Origin: Takashimella koratensis
Lineage: Eukaryota > Basidiomycota > Tremellomycetes > Trichosporonales > Tetragoniomycetaceae
Direction of reading: 5' to 3'
NCBI GenBank assembly: GCA_003116875.1
Contig: BCKT01000002.1
Span: forward strand, 2,038,092 to 2,102,091
Length of the DNA stretch: 64,000 bases
Shown here: positions 1 through 10,900 of the stretch, piece after piece
How positions within the stretch are numbered: position 1 is the first letter of the stretch
How the letters are laid out: every line of letters begins with the position of its first letter
Notes under the pieces: generated by a model
Database searches by the model: none
What the model was told of the DNA's origin: nothing
What the model saw: only the letters and a program-made list of their open reading frames with translations
Position numbers and translations under genes: made by a program

Positions 1-1957
1 TGACTATGAACCCCTACCTCATGTCCAACCTGGTGTTGCCAGTACTGTAACTCCGCGTGCTAGCGCCAATGCGGACGGTTATGCTAACATACCTACCATC
101 ACTAGGTTGACATGCCCCGAAGCACCGGAAGAAGCACCTTCAACCTCAAAGGAGACTTCGTTCAAGCTCGAGTGCAATATCTCCATCACGACCAATTTCC
201 TCATTTCGGGTATCCTTGACGTGAGTGTGAATTGAAATGAGGGGTTGGTTCAGGTTCAGAGTGAGCCGGGTTTGATAATGGTGATGGTATTGGATACCTT
301 TTCGCCTTGGAAGAGGTAGTCACCTAGGGTTTGCAAACGGTATGAACATGCGCTGATGTCCTCGTAGAGCTTGGATCAGCAGATTGAGAAAAACAGCCCG
401 ACATTGAACCGTTCAGCGGTTTACAACGCGTACGTGGGATTACGAGACATTTGCGGATTAGACGAGACTGATTACTGATGGGTACATGTGAATAGGAAAG
501 CGCGCGTGTCGAGGTTGCCCGAGTACTTGACGGTTCACATGGTACGTGTTGGGTCTGATCAACCGAGGCGATTGAGAAGGGAGACTTGGAAAGGCAGAAA
601 AGGAATAGGAGGAGAAGAAGAAGAAGGGGAGAGAGGATTTGGGAAAGGAAACTGATAATGAGCAGGTTCGATTCTACTGGCGACGAGATATTCAGTACGC
701 CCTTACCTTTACTCCCACTTAGGGTAAGATCGTTACGCTGACTGGGTTGCAGGAAAAAAGCAAAAATTATGCGAAAAGTAAAGTTTCCCTTGCAGCTTGA
801 TCTTTCCGACATTGTAAGTGGTTACGGTTCCGAGCCTGCGCCCAGATCCGTGCCGATGGATCAATCACCGAAAAGTGGCTGACATTGAGCTTGGCAATCG
901 CAATACCCACCAAACTACTCATCTCGACTCCATTATCTCCACTCCACCACTCGCTCCACTCGCTATGCTCGTGTCGCTCGTGTCCACCTAGGTCACCGAT
1001 GACCTCCGAACCACCATCCAACCGATCAACACCGCGGTCAAGAACATCCTGAAGACGCGTGACGATCGGGCCCGAGTGATGAAGCGGTCCAAGGACAAGG
1101 GTGGGGACGGGAAAGAGGAAGAGGCAGCCAGGGCCGGGGAGAAGGAGGAGGTCAAGGCCTTGGTGGATGCCGCGGGTGGAGAGGTTAGGGGGATTAACGC
1201 TTCGGGGATGTACGAGCTGTGCGGTGAGTGCCGGCTTGAATGCCTTGGTTGAGAAGGCGGGACCCGTTTTGGTACGGGAGCTGAGACGCTGACGATGACT
1301 CGACATAGCAATGGTCACGCACAAGGGCGCTTCGGCGGACTCGGGCCACTATATCGGTTGGGCGAGGAACGATACCGGTACTGCTTATGTCGCATCGGGC
1401 GAGGAGGAATGGTACAAATTCGATGGTGAGTGAAGGTTGAGGGAGGTGACTTGGGAGAGGTGCGGAGAGATGAGGTGGAGCTTGGGGAAGCGCGGTTCGA
1501 GTAGAGTGTTACTATGGGTGGGAGGGAGAAGCTAGGGAATCCCAGGAAGTCCAGTAGTCGAGATCGTCATAATTGGAGATTAGAGAGCTGATATTGATCC
1601 AACCCCCTTGGTTTCGCAGACGACAAGGTCTCAATCGTCTCAGCGTGAGTGATTGACTGCCTGGGATCGAAAAAGTCGAGTACCTGGTATCGATTTGAAA
1701 ACTGACCATGTGTAGAGACAAGATCTTATCGATGGATGGTGGTGGCGAGGACTCGGTCGCGTACATCTTGCTCTATCGGTGAGTGCTAGAGTCGAATGTT
1801 CTGGTCGCAGTCCAGTCCGGTTAGAACCTCAATCACTGGTCTTGCCTGTCGCTGCTGTCGCCGTCTCGAGCTTTCTTAGTGCTCCTATCACCTTTGTCCT
1901 TGGAAATGACCGTGACAACCGAGTTACGCTAACCTTCGCAGCGCTGTCAACATCTAA
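1..1957 (+). CDS. UBP6: Ubiquitin C-terminal hydrolase, UBP6/USP14 type (3' part)
   Basis: This is the C-terminal part of the proteasome-associated deubiquitinase Ubp6/USP14, which trims ubiquitin chains from substrates docked at the 26S proteasome. The 5' end, with the ubiquitin-like domain and the catalytic Cys box, lies outside the window. Read through several short introns, the exons give the family blocks in order: FKLECNISITTNFLISGI, SPTLNRSAVYNAKARVSRLPEYLTVHM, then the catalytic-His block GHYIGWARNDTG, followed by [37 protein letters not shown]. The last intron runs 1779-1941 (GTGAGT..CAG), and the final exon encodes AVNI before TAA at 1955-1957. An intron probably ends near 104, after a CTAAC branch site, although that stretch is also open. 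The gene points away from the MAT genes and looks like a housekeeping flank. The family call rests on remembered conserved blocks. Confidence 0.88.
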
Positions 1958-3166
1958 CCGGCGATATTCGCTCGGGTCACGCTCGGGAGGAGAGCGATTT
2001 CAGTGAGAACAAAAGAGAGAGAGAAGTGGGTGAGGTCGAGAGTGATTGGCCTAGAGGTTATTCGGGTCAGGTGATCCGACCCCCGATCGTTTGTATGCCC
2101 CCATGAGACTTTTGAAAACAAAAAGTACATATTGTAGAGATCGGAGTCATACGATGCTCGGGTGACTTGGAATGGAGGAAAGATGGGTAGGACGGAAAGA
2201 CGGAGAAATGGAGAGAAGCAAATGATGACCCAGATCACAGTGTCATCTGGTAAACCGACACTTTTCTCTATTGTTCAGATGCACGTTTGTCATAAACACA
2301 AAAGACGAACTTGGGAGGGGGGTAAAGAGCCAGATTAAGGCCCTCGTTTCATGAGACAATAGATACAGGCGAAGAAGACAAAAGACCGAAGATTGGTGAC
2401 GGGGAAGGTAGAGTGACCAAGATGATCGATCGGGGAGTGACCGACGAACAAAGGGTGGGAGATTACAATAGCGCCATCGGCCAAAGGCCCGTGGGTGAGA
2501 AACGCGGTCGGCAAAGACCAAAGTGGCCATCCACTCCTTGGTCCCCACTCCCCCACTCACCCACTCCCCCACTCCCCACTCCCCGCTCGTCCTATCGTTA
2601 TCGTTGAGACAAAACCGACACCTGTCCCACTGTCCAGATGAACGTGTGCGTTGAACGCGGGTCCGACGAGTAAGAGATGGACGTTTGAACAAAGGTGGTG
2701 GTGGAGGTGATCAACCCCCTGATGTTTCAGAATACAAAAACGGTACGGTACAGTTTGACCGGGACGGGAAATCCTCCGGTCCCGCCGGGGATTCGCTCAC
2801 CTCTGACCCCGGACCTTACCCTACGGGTTTCTATTGTCCTCTTTGGTCCAACGTGGGTCCTCCCTCGATCAAAAGGTTACCGTCCCCCACTCGGTTTCCC
2901 GGGTCCGGATTACATACAGCTACTGTACATCTTCATACACACTGATCCTAACCTAGCTCCTGGGCTCGGCTACATTTCCCTACGCAAACAAAAAGCGTTG
3001 TTGGAGATGACGAAACCAGGAAAAATGTGACAAGGTCAGGAGGGGGGGGGGGGGGCGTAGGGACGTACAGGTCGACCAAGGGGCGCCGGGTCGCCGCGCC
3101 GCCGATCGCTGCGACGCCATCCGCCCGCCGTCGATGGGAAAAGAGATGTTGGCCGGACCCGGCACT

Positions 3167-3204
3167 CGACACTCGGCACTCGGCACTCGGCACTCGGCAC
3201 ACGG
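3167..3204. repeat. Short tandem repeat, CACTCGG unit
   Basis: Four to five head-to-tail copies of a 7-bp unit close to CACTCGG lie inside the long promoter region. It is a simple sequence repeat with no coding role seen. Confidence 0.8.
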
Positions 3205-4077
3205 CGATTACGAGGCGAGGCGAGCAAGGGGAGCAGGGCGACTCAGATAGAGGATAAGAGCAAGGAACGAGCGTAGTCGAATGCGCTCTACTGTTCGGTC
3301 AGGCGGGACGTGGGCGTCCGAGGCGCAGGGGATGAGACATCTTGAAACGAACAATAGCTGATCTCGGGGATCCTCCGTATGTATGCGGTCGATCTATCGT
3401 CTATCCCCGTTCCTGCCCGTTCCTACTCTAGTCACCTATGTCATCTACAGTACCTCTGCTCTCCTCGTCTCATCCTCCTCTGCCCTCCAATGCCTGGCCA
3501 CGAAGCCGAGAATAGGGGGGAGGGTCAACGTGACCCTACCCGACCCGACGGAGTGGATAGTTTAGCCGTCAAGTTTGAATCTATTGTCCATCGTCTCGGG
3601 TCTCGGGTCAGAGGCACCGACCTGAACCTGGATTTCAGGAAGACTATGTATGTGTACCCTGCGTACCCTTAGTGCTGCGTGAGTGCGTGGGATGAGGTGA
3701 CGTGGGTGGAGCGGTGGAGGAGGAGGTGTTGGTGGTGGTCGTGGTGGGTCTTTTGTTCCCCTAACGATTTCCCCAACTTTGTCCGACATTGGGTCGTATT
3801 GTCTCTAGCAAGCCCTGATCATTAACCCCCCCTCGCCATATCGCCTTGCTACTTCTCGCCCTCTCCTATCCCTCCTCCCTCCTCGCTCCTCCCTCCTCGC
3901 TTCTCACCGCTCGCCGCTCACCCCTCGCCGTCTCCGTCTCCGTCTCCTCCCTCGCCCCCCCCCCCTCCCTATCCCTCCCCTTCGCCCCTCTCCGGATCCA
4001 TACATCCATGCCCCCCCCCCCTCGTTCTTTATTGTTTACCATATGTACATCGCGACGTAATTCTCCTCCCCCCCCCC

Positions 4078-4159
4078 NNNNNNNNNNNNNNNNNNNNNNN
4101 NNNNNNNNNNNNNNNNNNNNNNNNNNNNNNNNNNNNNNNNNNNNNNNNNNNNNNNNNNN
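4078..4159. other. Assembly gap (82 N)
   Basis: A run of N is flanked by a poly-C stretch on the left and C-rich sequence on the right, so sequencing probably failed on a homopolymer. The true length is unknown. Confidence 0.99.
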
Positions 4160-4588
4160 CTTCCCCTCCCCTCTCTTCCCTAACTCGGTCTATCTCTCTA
4201 TTGTTCCCTCGTCCCAAAAAAGCAAATCCGCCGACAAAACAAACAAAAAACAAAAAAACAATAATCCAGGACCCGGTGGCGGCGCCTCTGGTGGCTCATT
4301 TCCCACCCCCTTCCTTGCCCATCTTGATCATCTTTTTGTTCTCTGTAACCGTCTGACTTTTGTTCCTATTGTCTACCTCGATGTCCTCGTTTCACTTCGA
4401 CTCACATGGCGGGTTCGGGGAGGTAAGAGAACAATAGGAACCTTGGTGTGCTGTGCACCTAGCACCCAGCGCCCTTCCCCTTCTCTCCCCGGGGTGGCTC
4501 CTTGGCTCCGTGCCTCCATTGCTCCGTCTGGCTCCCCCGTCAATGTCGATGGTCGCTATTGTTCTCGAGAGGTCATTCTGCGACCGTT

Positions 4589-4636
4589 GACGAGGTCGTG
4601 AAATGATATAAAAAGGACCTCATTCTCGACCTCGTC
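4589..4636 (+). promoter_or_regulatory. TATA box inside a perfect inverted repeat, MF core promoter
   Basis: TATAAAAA at 4607-4614 lies 106 bp upstream of the MF start codon. It sits in the 28-bp spacer of a perfect 10-bp inverted repeat, GACGAGGTCG at 4589-4598 and CGACCTCGTC at 4627-4636. The stretch from 4637 to 4719 is a CT- and CA-rich leader typical of strongly expressed fungal genes. Confidence 0.65.
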
Positions 4637-4719
4637 TCAAATCTTTTCTCTTCAACCAAGCCAATCAAACCTACTCTCTCCTCAACATCCAACCCAAACC
4701 AACTCCCAACACCATTACA

Positions 4720-4836
4720 ATGGACGCCTTCACCGCTGTTTTCGTCAAGTTCGCCGCCCAGGGCTCGAACGCTCCCCGTGACAACGAGGACCCTTCCGAC
4801 GACCAGAACGGCACCTGGGGCTGCGTCGTCGCGTAA
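4720..4836 (+). CDS. MF: Mating pheromone precursor (CaaX lipopeptide)
   Basis: This 38-residue ORF is too short for normal gene calling but unmistakable. It starts MDAFTAVFVKFAAQG, like the Cryptococcus MF precursors that start MDAFTA, and ends in the CaaX box CVVA directly before TAA. Precursors of this type are farnesylated on the Cys, trimmed of the last three residues, carboxymethylated and cut in the middle. The mature lipopeptide is exported (in yeast by Ste6) and sensed by the Ste3 receptor of the opposite mating type. The charged middle stretch APRDNEDPSDDQ probably contains the N-terminal processing site, and the mature peptide would end near QNGTWGC. A TATA box, an inverted repeat and a long array of HMG-type sites lie upstream. 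A 44-nt GTGAGT..CAG intron may sit in the 3' UTR (4842-4885). The gene is convergent with STE3, as expected inside a pheromone/receptor locus. Confidence 0.93.
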   Translation: MDAFTAVFVKFAAQGSNAPRDNEDPSDDQNGTWGCVVA

Positions 4837-5238
4837 ACCTGGTGAGTAGTAGTACCGAGCCGGAAATTAGCAGGCACTGACACAGCATAATCCTCTCTCG
4901 CAACACGCCATGGTCTGCCTTCGTAGTGTGTTTAGGTATTGTCGTAGCGCAGTGACTCGATGCATATATTTTAGTTATATCATATCGTTTGTCTCTTTGT
5001 TTCCCACTGATATCGTCAACTCAATGACTTGGATTTGCACCTGCATCTCCTCAAGGAGGTTGTTGCTGGGCATTCCATAGCACATTGAGCCGGGAAGGCT
5101 CGAGATCTGGCTCTGACTGAGCATGACATGTCGTTCCGTTGGTGAGAGCAAGGAATCCAATAGTTTACATTCAGAGTAAGGCCGGCGAAACATCAGAACG
5201 TCGACGCGACAGGACCAAATCCTACATATATACTGTAT
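4837..5238. other. Convergent spacer between MF and STE3
   Basis: 402 bp between two convergent genes. It contains a probable 3'-UTR intron of MF at 4842-4885 and otherwise nothing recognisable. A second small CaaX precursor was looked for and not seen. Confidence 0.5.
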
Positions 5239-6512
5239 CTACACCGCTACGTATCTCTCGACGAGGACGTGGATGAAGGGCCCGCTATCACCCGTCTTAT
5301 CTTTGGTATCTTCAAGTAAAGCACCACCAAGCCGCCCTTCCTCAGCAGTCACCGAATCATGCCGAGCAATTCCTGTGTTGTCCCCTGTGAGTGTGACGAC
5401 TGTCGAGCCAAGGGTCGGAATGCGATGGTCGCCATGGTTCGTTTGCCCGCTGTACGTGAGCGAGGTATCCAAAAACCATACTCACTTCGTTTTCCAACCT
5501 GTAAGGCGACGTAGGATGACCACCATCCGTTCTCCGATCTCAACATATTCGGCAATCGCTTCTTCCCCGAATCCAAAAAAGATGAAAAACACAAGAGCAT
5601 AGGTAGGTCCGAGATAAAATAGAAACGCCTCGTTGTACGGGTCGTTGGAATCCTGAGCAGCCACGGGCAGCTGATCGATCATGCTGAAATCGGAGTGAAT
5701 ACTTGCCCAGCTTTTATAAGGAAGTGGGGCGCCAAGTCTGGTAAACGGATAAATGAGACGAAACAGCGTGCCGCAGATGAGAATACCGGTGTCGCTCATG
5801 GCGAGAGCAATGAGACGGAGGTAGCGACTGGTATTGAACCCAGACTCCGAGGACGCTAGCACCGATCGAAACTGAAGGCGGCGGACCAGAAACCCACGAA
5901 GCGCCATGCCTCGACGTCAGCAAGCGAACTTCGATGTGACACTCACCCGCATAGACTAGAGATGCGAACGAAATGAGCAAAGGTCCGATGTCCTCGATGA
6001 CGAGGGAAGGCCAGGTCCACACTATCGGAAAATTGCACCCAATAGTCTCGACGATGTCGTAGCGATGACCCTGAACGATGTAATAGAGAGGGAGAACTAG
6101 GATGGGAAGACCAACACAAACGATTCCCTCGAGAAGCTGGCGGCGAAATTGGGCAGACGCAGTGATCACGGAGCGATGAGGCGATGCGATGGACGCCAAA
6201 CGACGCATCTGAGAAAGAGAGCACAACGGGATAGCGTACGGAATGAGAACGAGGATTCGCGAACCTAGGGGCTGGTCAGTTTGAATGCCTTGGTTTGCAG
6301 CGTGACCTACTGATGTCGCACCAAACGGGCGCAACGTCTGCGTAGTTGTCGGCCCAGATGACAGTGTTGATGAAGAGTGTGAGGTTGATAATGGCGAGCC
6401 ATGCCATCAAGCAAACGGTGGACACGTTTCGCACTCGCCAGTGCCAGCGGACTGGCAACAGCACGACTATGGCCCCTACGAGGGTCCAAAATGGGTAGTC
6501 TGGGTGAAGCAT
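5239..6512 (-). CDS. STE3: Ste3-type pheromone receptor (GPCR)
   Basis: A seven-helix, class D G-protein-coupled receptor that binds the lipopeptide pheromone of the compatible mating type and signals through a heterotrimeric G protein. The start at 6512 gives MLHPDYPFWTLVGAIVVLLPVRWHW, the usual short extracellular N-terminus and first helix. Exons are 6512-6311, 6264-5947, 5909-5486 and 5449-5239, with introns of 46, 37 and 36 bp, giving 384 residues. Family hallmarks include NTVIWADNYADVAPVWCDIS (loop 1 and helix 3), PLYYIVQGHRYDIVETIGCNFP (helix 4 to loop 2), and SGFNTSRYLRLIALAMSD in the third cytoplasmic loop into helix 6. The C-terminal tail is short, about 75 residues, acidic and Gly-rich. 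The sequence at the third intron fits either GWKT-N or an alternative GWKTK stop. The gene is tail-to-tail with MF. Which allele class it belongs to cannot be told without alleles from other strains. Confidence 0.93.
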
Positions 6513-6871
6513 GGTATGAGCGAAGTGTAAGAAAGAGGTTGCGAGTTCCACGGTATAGTGAGCTTCCCAAGCCTGTCTTCCTCTTATACAGCACGCATCG
6601 CACAAGAACAAAACAACCCTGCTCAGAAAAGAACAAAAAGCCACTAAAACAGCGGTTTTATTGTTCAGAAGCCCTTTTTGTTCTAAATCACGTGACTTAT
6701 ACAAGGGTCGGAAGTAACCGAAAAGCGGAAATATTTTCTCTGCCCGTACGCCTGATGCTTTTCACTCGGCGCCACGAGAGAGCCTACGCCTGGCGAGGAA
6801 CAAACGTGAGTGTACATGCTCGCAATATGTCATTTGATGCATGCAGCTGACTCAAGGTGTGTTTGACGATT
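6513..6871 (-). promoter_or_regulatory. STE3 promoter with inverted HMG-like sites
   Basis: Spacer between the STE3 start and the RPL22 stop. AGAACAAAAAG at 6630-6640 and its exact complement CTTTTTGTTCT at 6674-6684 form an 11-bp inverted repeat around a 33-bp spacer that itself contains TTTATTGTTC. A palindromic TCACGTGA lies at 6688-6695. Confidence 0.6.
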
Positions 6872-7768
6872 TCACTCCTCGTCCTCCTCCTCATCCTGGT
6901 CAACCTTGAAGTATCGCAAGGAGTATGTGTCCTTGGAAGTAGCGACGACACTAAAGAGAAGTGAGCCTATCGTCCGGAAGCCAGCATTGGATTCACTTTG
7001 ACTCACCGGAGGAAGTTCTCGAACGAGTTCTTCTTGAGATGCTTCTTCGTGAGGTACTGTCATTCCACCAGTTAGTAACGTGATCATTTGCGACCTGAAT
7101 CGAATTACTACAAGACTTACCTTCAAGTATCTCTTGGAGAAAGGGATGTGCGAAGTCAAAACAAGCTTGTTGCCTGGGGCAATGTCAGTCAGTTGCAGTC
7201 ACTCGCCTTAATCAAACTATCACACACCCTCTTTCGAGATCTGAACGACCTCGCCGAGTTGGCCGGGCTTGCCGTCAACCTTGATGCGGTCGTGGAGGAA
7301 CTTCTCGAACGCAGCAGCGTCAAAGATGTTGTCGGCCGCCGGGACGGAGAAGTCGACGTAGAACTTGTGCGCGGGCTTGCCGGCGGAGGGCTTGACGTTG
7401 GAAGTGGCCTTGGGCTGAAGGGATGATAGTAAAGAGTCACATGCGATGAGCAGGAATGGGTCGCACGATGTAGAGAAATGACGAGATTCAATGAATGTCA
7501 AACGTCAGATGAGAGGGAGAGGTAGGATTGAACGGTCAGCACAAATCACAGCTTGCATGTTGCAGGTGAGGAGAAGAGCACGCGATATGGAGCACGAGAG
7601 CGTGTTGAAGCAAAAGGGCGAGGAAGAGGAAGGGAGAGAGAGGACCTGTGGGCGCGAGTGGACCTGCTGGGCAGCAAGGGGGGAAGGTGGGGTGGGGTGG
7701 AGTGAAAGGAGTTTGGGGTGACGCAGGGATCTGAAGCCAATCCCGGAGAGGACATGAGGACGCACCAT
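6872..7768 (-). CDS. RPL22: 60S ribosomal protein L22
   Basis: Ribosomal protein eL22 of the large subunit. The coding exons are 7768-7766 (only the ATG), 7414-7228, 7173-7121, 7056-7007 and 6950-6872. They read MPKATSNVKPSAGKPAHKFYVDFSVPAADNIFDAAAFEKFLHDRIKVDGK, then [48 protein letters not shown] and an acidic DQDEEEDEE tail, which matches the family throughout. The first intron, 7415-7765, is long (351 bp) and follows the start codon directly, as in other highly expressed genes here. RPL22 is one of the ribosomal genes known from the Cryptococcus MAT locus, which supports reading this block as MAT. It lies between STE3 and STE11, all three on the minus strand. Confidence 0.93.
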
Positions 7769-7997
7769 CTTTATAGTCTACAGATACGCCTGCAAAACGT
7801 TGAGATGGTGCTGGAGATGATGAAGATGGGTGGTGGTGGGTGGTGGAGAGACGAGGAGAGACGAGGTAAATAAATATCAAATATCACAAGTCCAAAATTT
7901 CAGTGGGCCGTCGGAGTTTCGCGCCGCCTCAAAGGACCGGTTCAAAACGCCGACCGCATGTCATTGGACTCCCGACTGTGGCACCTGACTTTATGCA

Positions 7998-10900
7998 TCA
8001 CGACGTGGCTATAAAAGGGTGCGCCAACAGCTCGGTCGCTGTCGGTCGACCCTTGTGGTCAATCTCAAACGTACGGTTCAGCAGATTCGCAGCATCAGCA
8101 GACACGTCGGCAGGTGTCGCAGGTCGCGCAGAAGATCCAATCTGGAACTTGTGAGTCACGCACACTCGATCACAACCTACTCGGAAGATGGCCTGCATCT
8201 GCGTCAATTCCGCCCATGGGTGAGCCCCGGTGAGCATTTCCACCACCAAGCAGCCGACACTCCAAATGTCTGCCTTTGACGTATAGCTCGTCTGTCGAAC
8301 AACCTCGGGCGCCATCCAGAAAACAGATCCCTGCAATGAGGGCCGATTGGCTCGCATACTAGTCATGAGATCTACCTATTTAGTATTCACTCACTCCGCC
8401 CATTGCACTCACTGCTTTCCACTTTTTTGGAGATACCAAAGTCTGAGATCTTGATTCCTCCCTTGTTGTCGACCAGGATGTTCGCACCCTTGATGTCTCG
8501 ATGAACAATTTCGCGCTCATGAAGGTAATTGAGACCAGTGAGGATTTGGCGACAAAAATTTCGAACCAAGGCTTCTTCGAATGCTCCATAATTGTTCAGC
8601 AACGCGGCGACAGAACCTCCAGGAACGTATTCCAAGAAAATGTTTAGGTTGTTGCCATCGATGGCCGAGTCTGTCGTCAGCATCGCTCGGCGAGTTGTCA
8701 CTTGCCGAGATACTGGACGATATTCTCATGTTGGAGCTCCTTCAACAGCTCGATCTCCCGTTCAAGAGCCTGGACCATGGATCTTTTGCGTTCATCGTTG
8801 CGAGTGTTGCCTGTAGGGAGTTCAACTTGCTTGACGGCCATGAGAAGTCCTGAGTGAGCGTCCATGCCTAGGTATACCGAGCCGAAAGAACCGGCTCCAA
8901 TCAGCGCGCCCTTGATCCATTTGATGATACGAGCAGCTACAAGTATAGTCAGCTAAGCCTTTCTATGTACTTACATCCCGTTGACGTAAACGCGCGGCCT
9001 TGGTCTGCATCGTCGTCACTCCCTGCAGAGCTCTCTGCATGTTCGCTTTCAGATGATTCTTCATCGTCCGACATGTCAAAGTTGAGTTCACTTTGCTCCA
9101 TCGCCGTACTCTTCTCATCGATTTCGACCTCTTCTTCGGATTCGTCGTCCTCCGACAGTGCGACCGAGGCTCGATTCTCCACTTCAGCCGTAATCTCATC
9201 AACCGTGAGCATGCTCATCGCATCGCTACGATCGCGATTCCGTCTTAACTGAGACATGACACTAAACCGACTCCTTGTAGATTCGCCTGAATTACGCCTG
9301 CCGATCGCTGTTGAGACAGGGGCATTTCGCGTAGCCGGTCCATCGAACCCTTGCAACGACTCGGAAAGGCTCTCCTTTGAGGGCTCGAAAGGAGGAAGTC
9401 GTGGAGGATCCAAAGAAAGAGTTGGCGGTTGTTGATTGCTTCTGAAGTGACTCTGTCCCAGATTCGACGTGTCAACTTCGCTTTTCGAGGACGCCTCCGG
9501 CTCTTCGGGAATCGGCGGAGCTTGACTTGAAAGTGTTCTTGTCGACGTTGGTCGGCTTATGCGAGGCGGGCTGGGCTTCACTTCGTCGGAAGAGCGTGGC
9601 GCGAATCCCTCCAAACTGGCTCGAGCTGCTGTAGGTTCTATCAACGCACCGTTGTCTAACCTCGGTTGCAACGACGCTCGCAGATAACTGTGCCGGACAG
9701 TCTTCTCGAGATCGCGTTTTCGGGCGGACGGGAAGTACTCGGCGAGGTGATTGGAGATGAGTTCGCTTGGGGGTCGATGTCCGAAAAAGTTGTACATCTT
9801 CTTGTTGCGTGTGGAAGTGGAGAGACCGGAAGACGAAGAACGCAAGGCATTGGGAGAAGGAGGAGTATCGGTAATTCCAGGGACGCCGAGACCGGAGAGA
9901 ATAGACACAGTGCTGGCTCGATTCATCTTCTTGCTCGACGACACACTCGGTGGTGAGGTCATATCCTGCTGACTGATGCCAAGCCTTGGGGCCGCAACGT
10001 AGGTTGGCGATATAGGCGACATGGGCGGAGGCGGTAAATCACCAAAGAAGACCTGCATATTTTTGCGGTTGTGAAGCTTTCGAGTTCGTCGCAAAAACAA
10101 ACCATGCTCTCTCAGGAGGTTGGACGATCGGTTACCCTGCTTCATGTCGCGGTAGTCGTGACAGATGCTGAGAAGAGCGGTTTCGGAAAGAGGTTCATCT
10201 AGCGTTAGCTCAAGCACCCTGTGTGATGACCTACCAGAATCACTGTCGGCATAAACACCCCAGCCATCGAGTTCCAACCTGTCGCCGTCTTCATCGCTCT
10301 CGGTGTCCGGTAAGGACTGGACAGTGCTTGGCGCCCACTTGCCGAACTTCTTAAGGACTCGTTCTAGCACTTCAACGCCACTCGTACAGCTCGACACATT
10401 CACAGTTCGCGTCGTTCCATCTTCCGAGTTTATAAACTTGACAAGTTGCCTTCGAAGATCTTCGAGGGGGATTGTCGAGTTGGCCGCGTTTGACGAAGAC
10501 TGATGCTGCAAACTGCGCGTGGAAGTTTCGTTTGTTGTCGCAGGGCGATCGGACCGAGGTTTCTCGTCTACATCATAAAGATTCGAGACAATCAATTGAG
10601 GTGGTATGTTCGTCATCGAGTTTGCCAGTGCACCTCCGTTGTCTTTGTGACTTGTGGCAAATGGATGCAGCCGTGATGAATTGAAAGATGCCGATTGGCC
10701 AACTTGGGTTTCGAGAGGCCGTTGAGATGTGGAAGGTCGGATCGCGGCGACCTGTGGCTGCGCCCTCCTTTCTGCAAGAGTTTTCTTCGTGGAGGGATAC
10801 AACGGCAAGTCTGACGTCGCATGCTGCTGTTGATGAACTTGTTTCTGGGTGATAGACAAAGCGTACGATTGGGCAGAGGACGGTATGGAGCCGGCGCCAG

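Larger units (their letters stand above)
2268..4564. promoter_or_regulatory. Cluster of HMG-box-like motifs (GAACAATAG family)
   Basis: ACAATAG or its complement CTATTGT occurs at 2268, 2356, 2465, 2831, 3351, 3581, 4198, 4366, 4431 and 4556. Five of these extend to the exact 9-mer GAACAATAG (2268-2276, 3349-3357, 4198-4206, 4429-4437, 4556-4564). At 3343 a TGAAAC element, like a Ste12 site, directly precedes one copy. AACAAT/ACAAAG cores are what HMG-box proteins bind, including the mating regulators Prf1 of Ustilago and Mat2 of Cryptococcus. Binding in this organism is inference. Confidence 0.65.
1958..4719 (+). promoter_or_regulatory. Long non-coding region upstream of the pheromone gene
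   Basis: No convincing gene is seen in these 2.76 kb; the open frames are short and overlap on both strands. The region is rich in C-runs, G-runs and simple repeats. It holds ten copies of the 7-mer ACAATAG (either strand) between 2268 and 4562, plus ACAAAGG sites at 2448 and 2689. One CTTTTTGTTCT site lies at 4332-4342, and a TATA box lies about 110 bp before the MF start. An assembly gap interrupts it at 4078-4159. It is best read as an extended pheromone-gene promoter. A second pheromone copy inside the gap cannot be excluded. Confidence 0.6.

Noticed and set aside
3846..4601. 251-codon frame spanning the N gap
   Set aside because: C/T-rich low-complexity sequence with unknown bases inside; no family features. 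It is pheromone-gene promoter.
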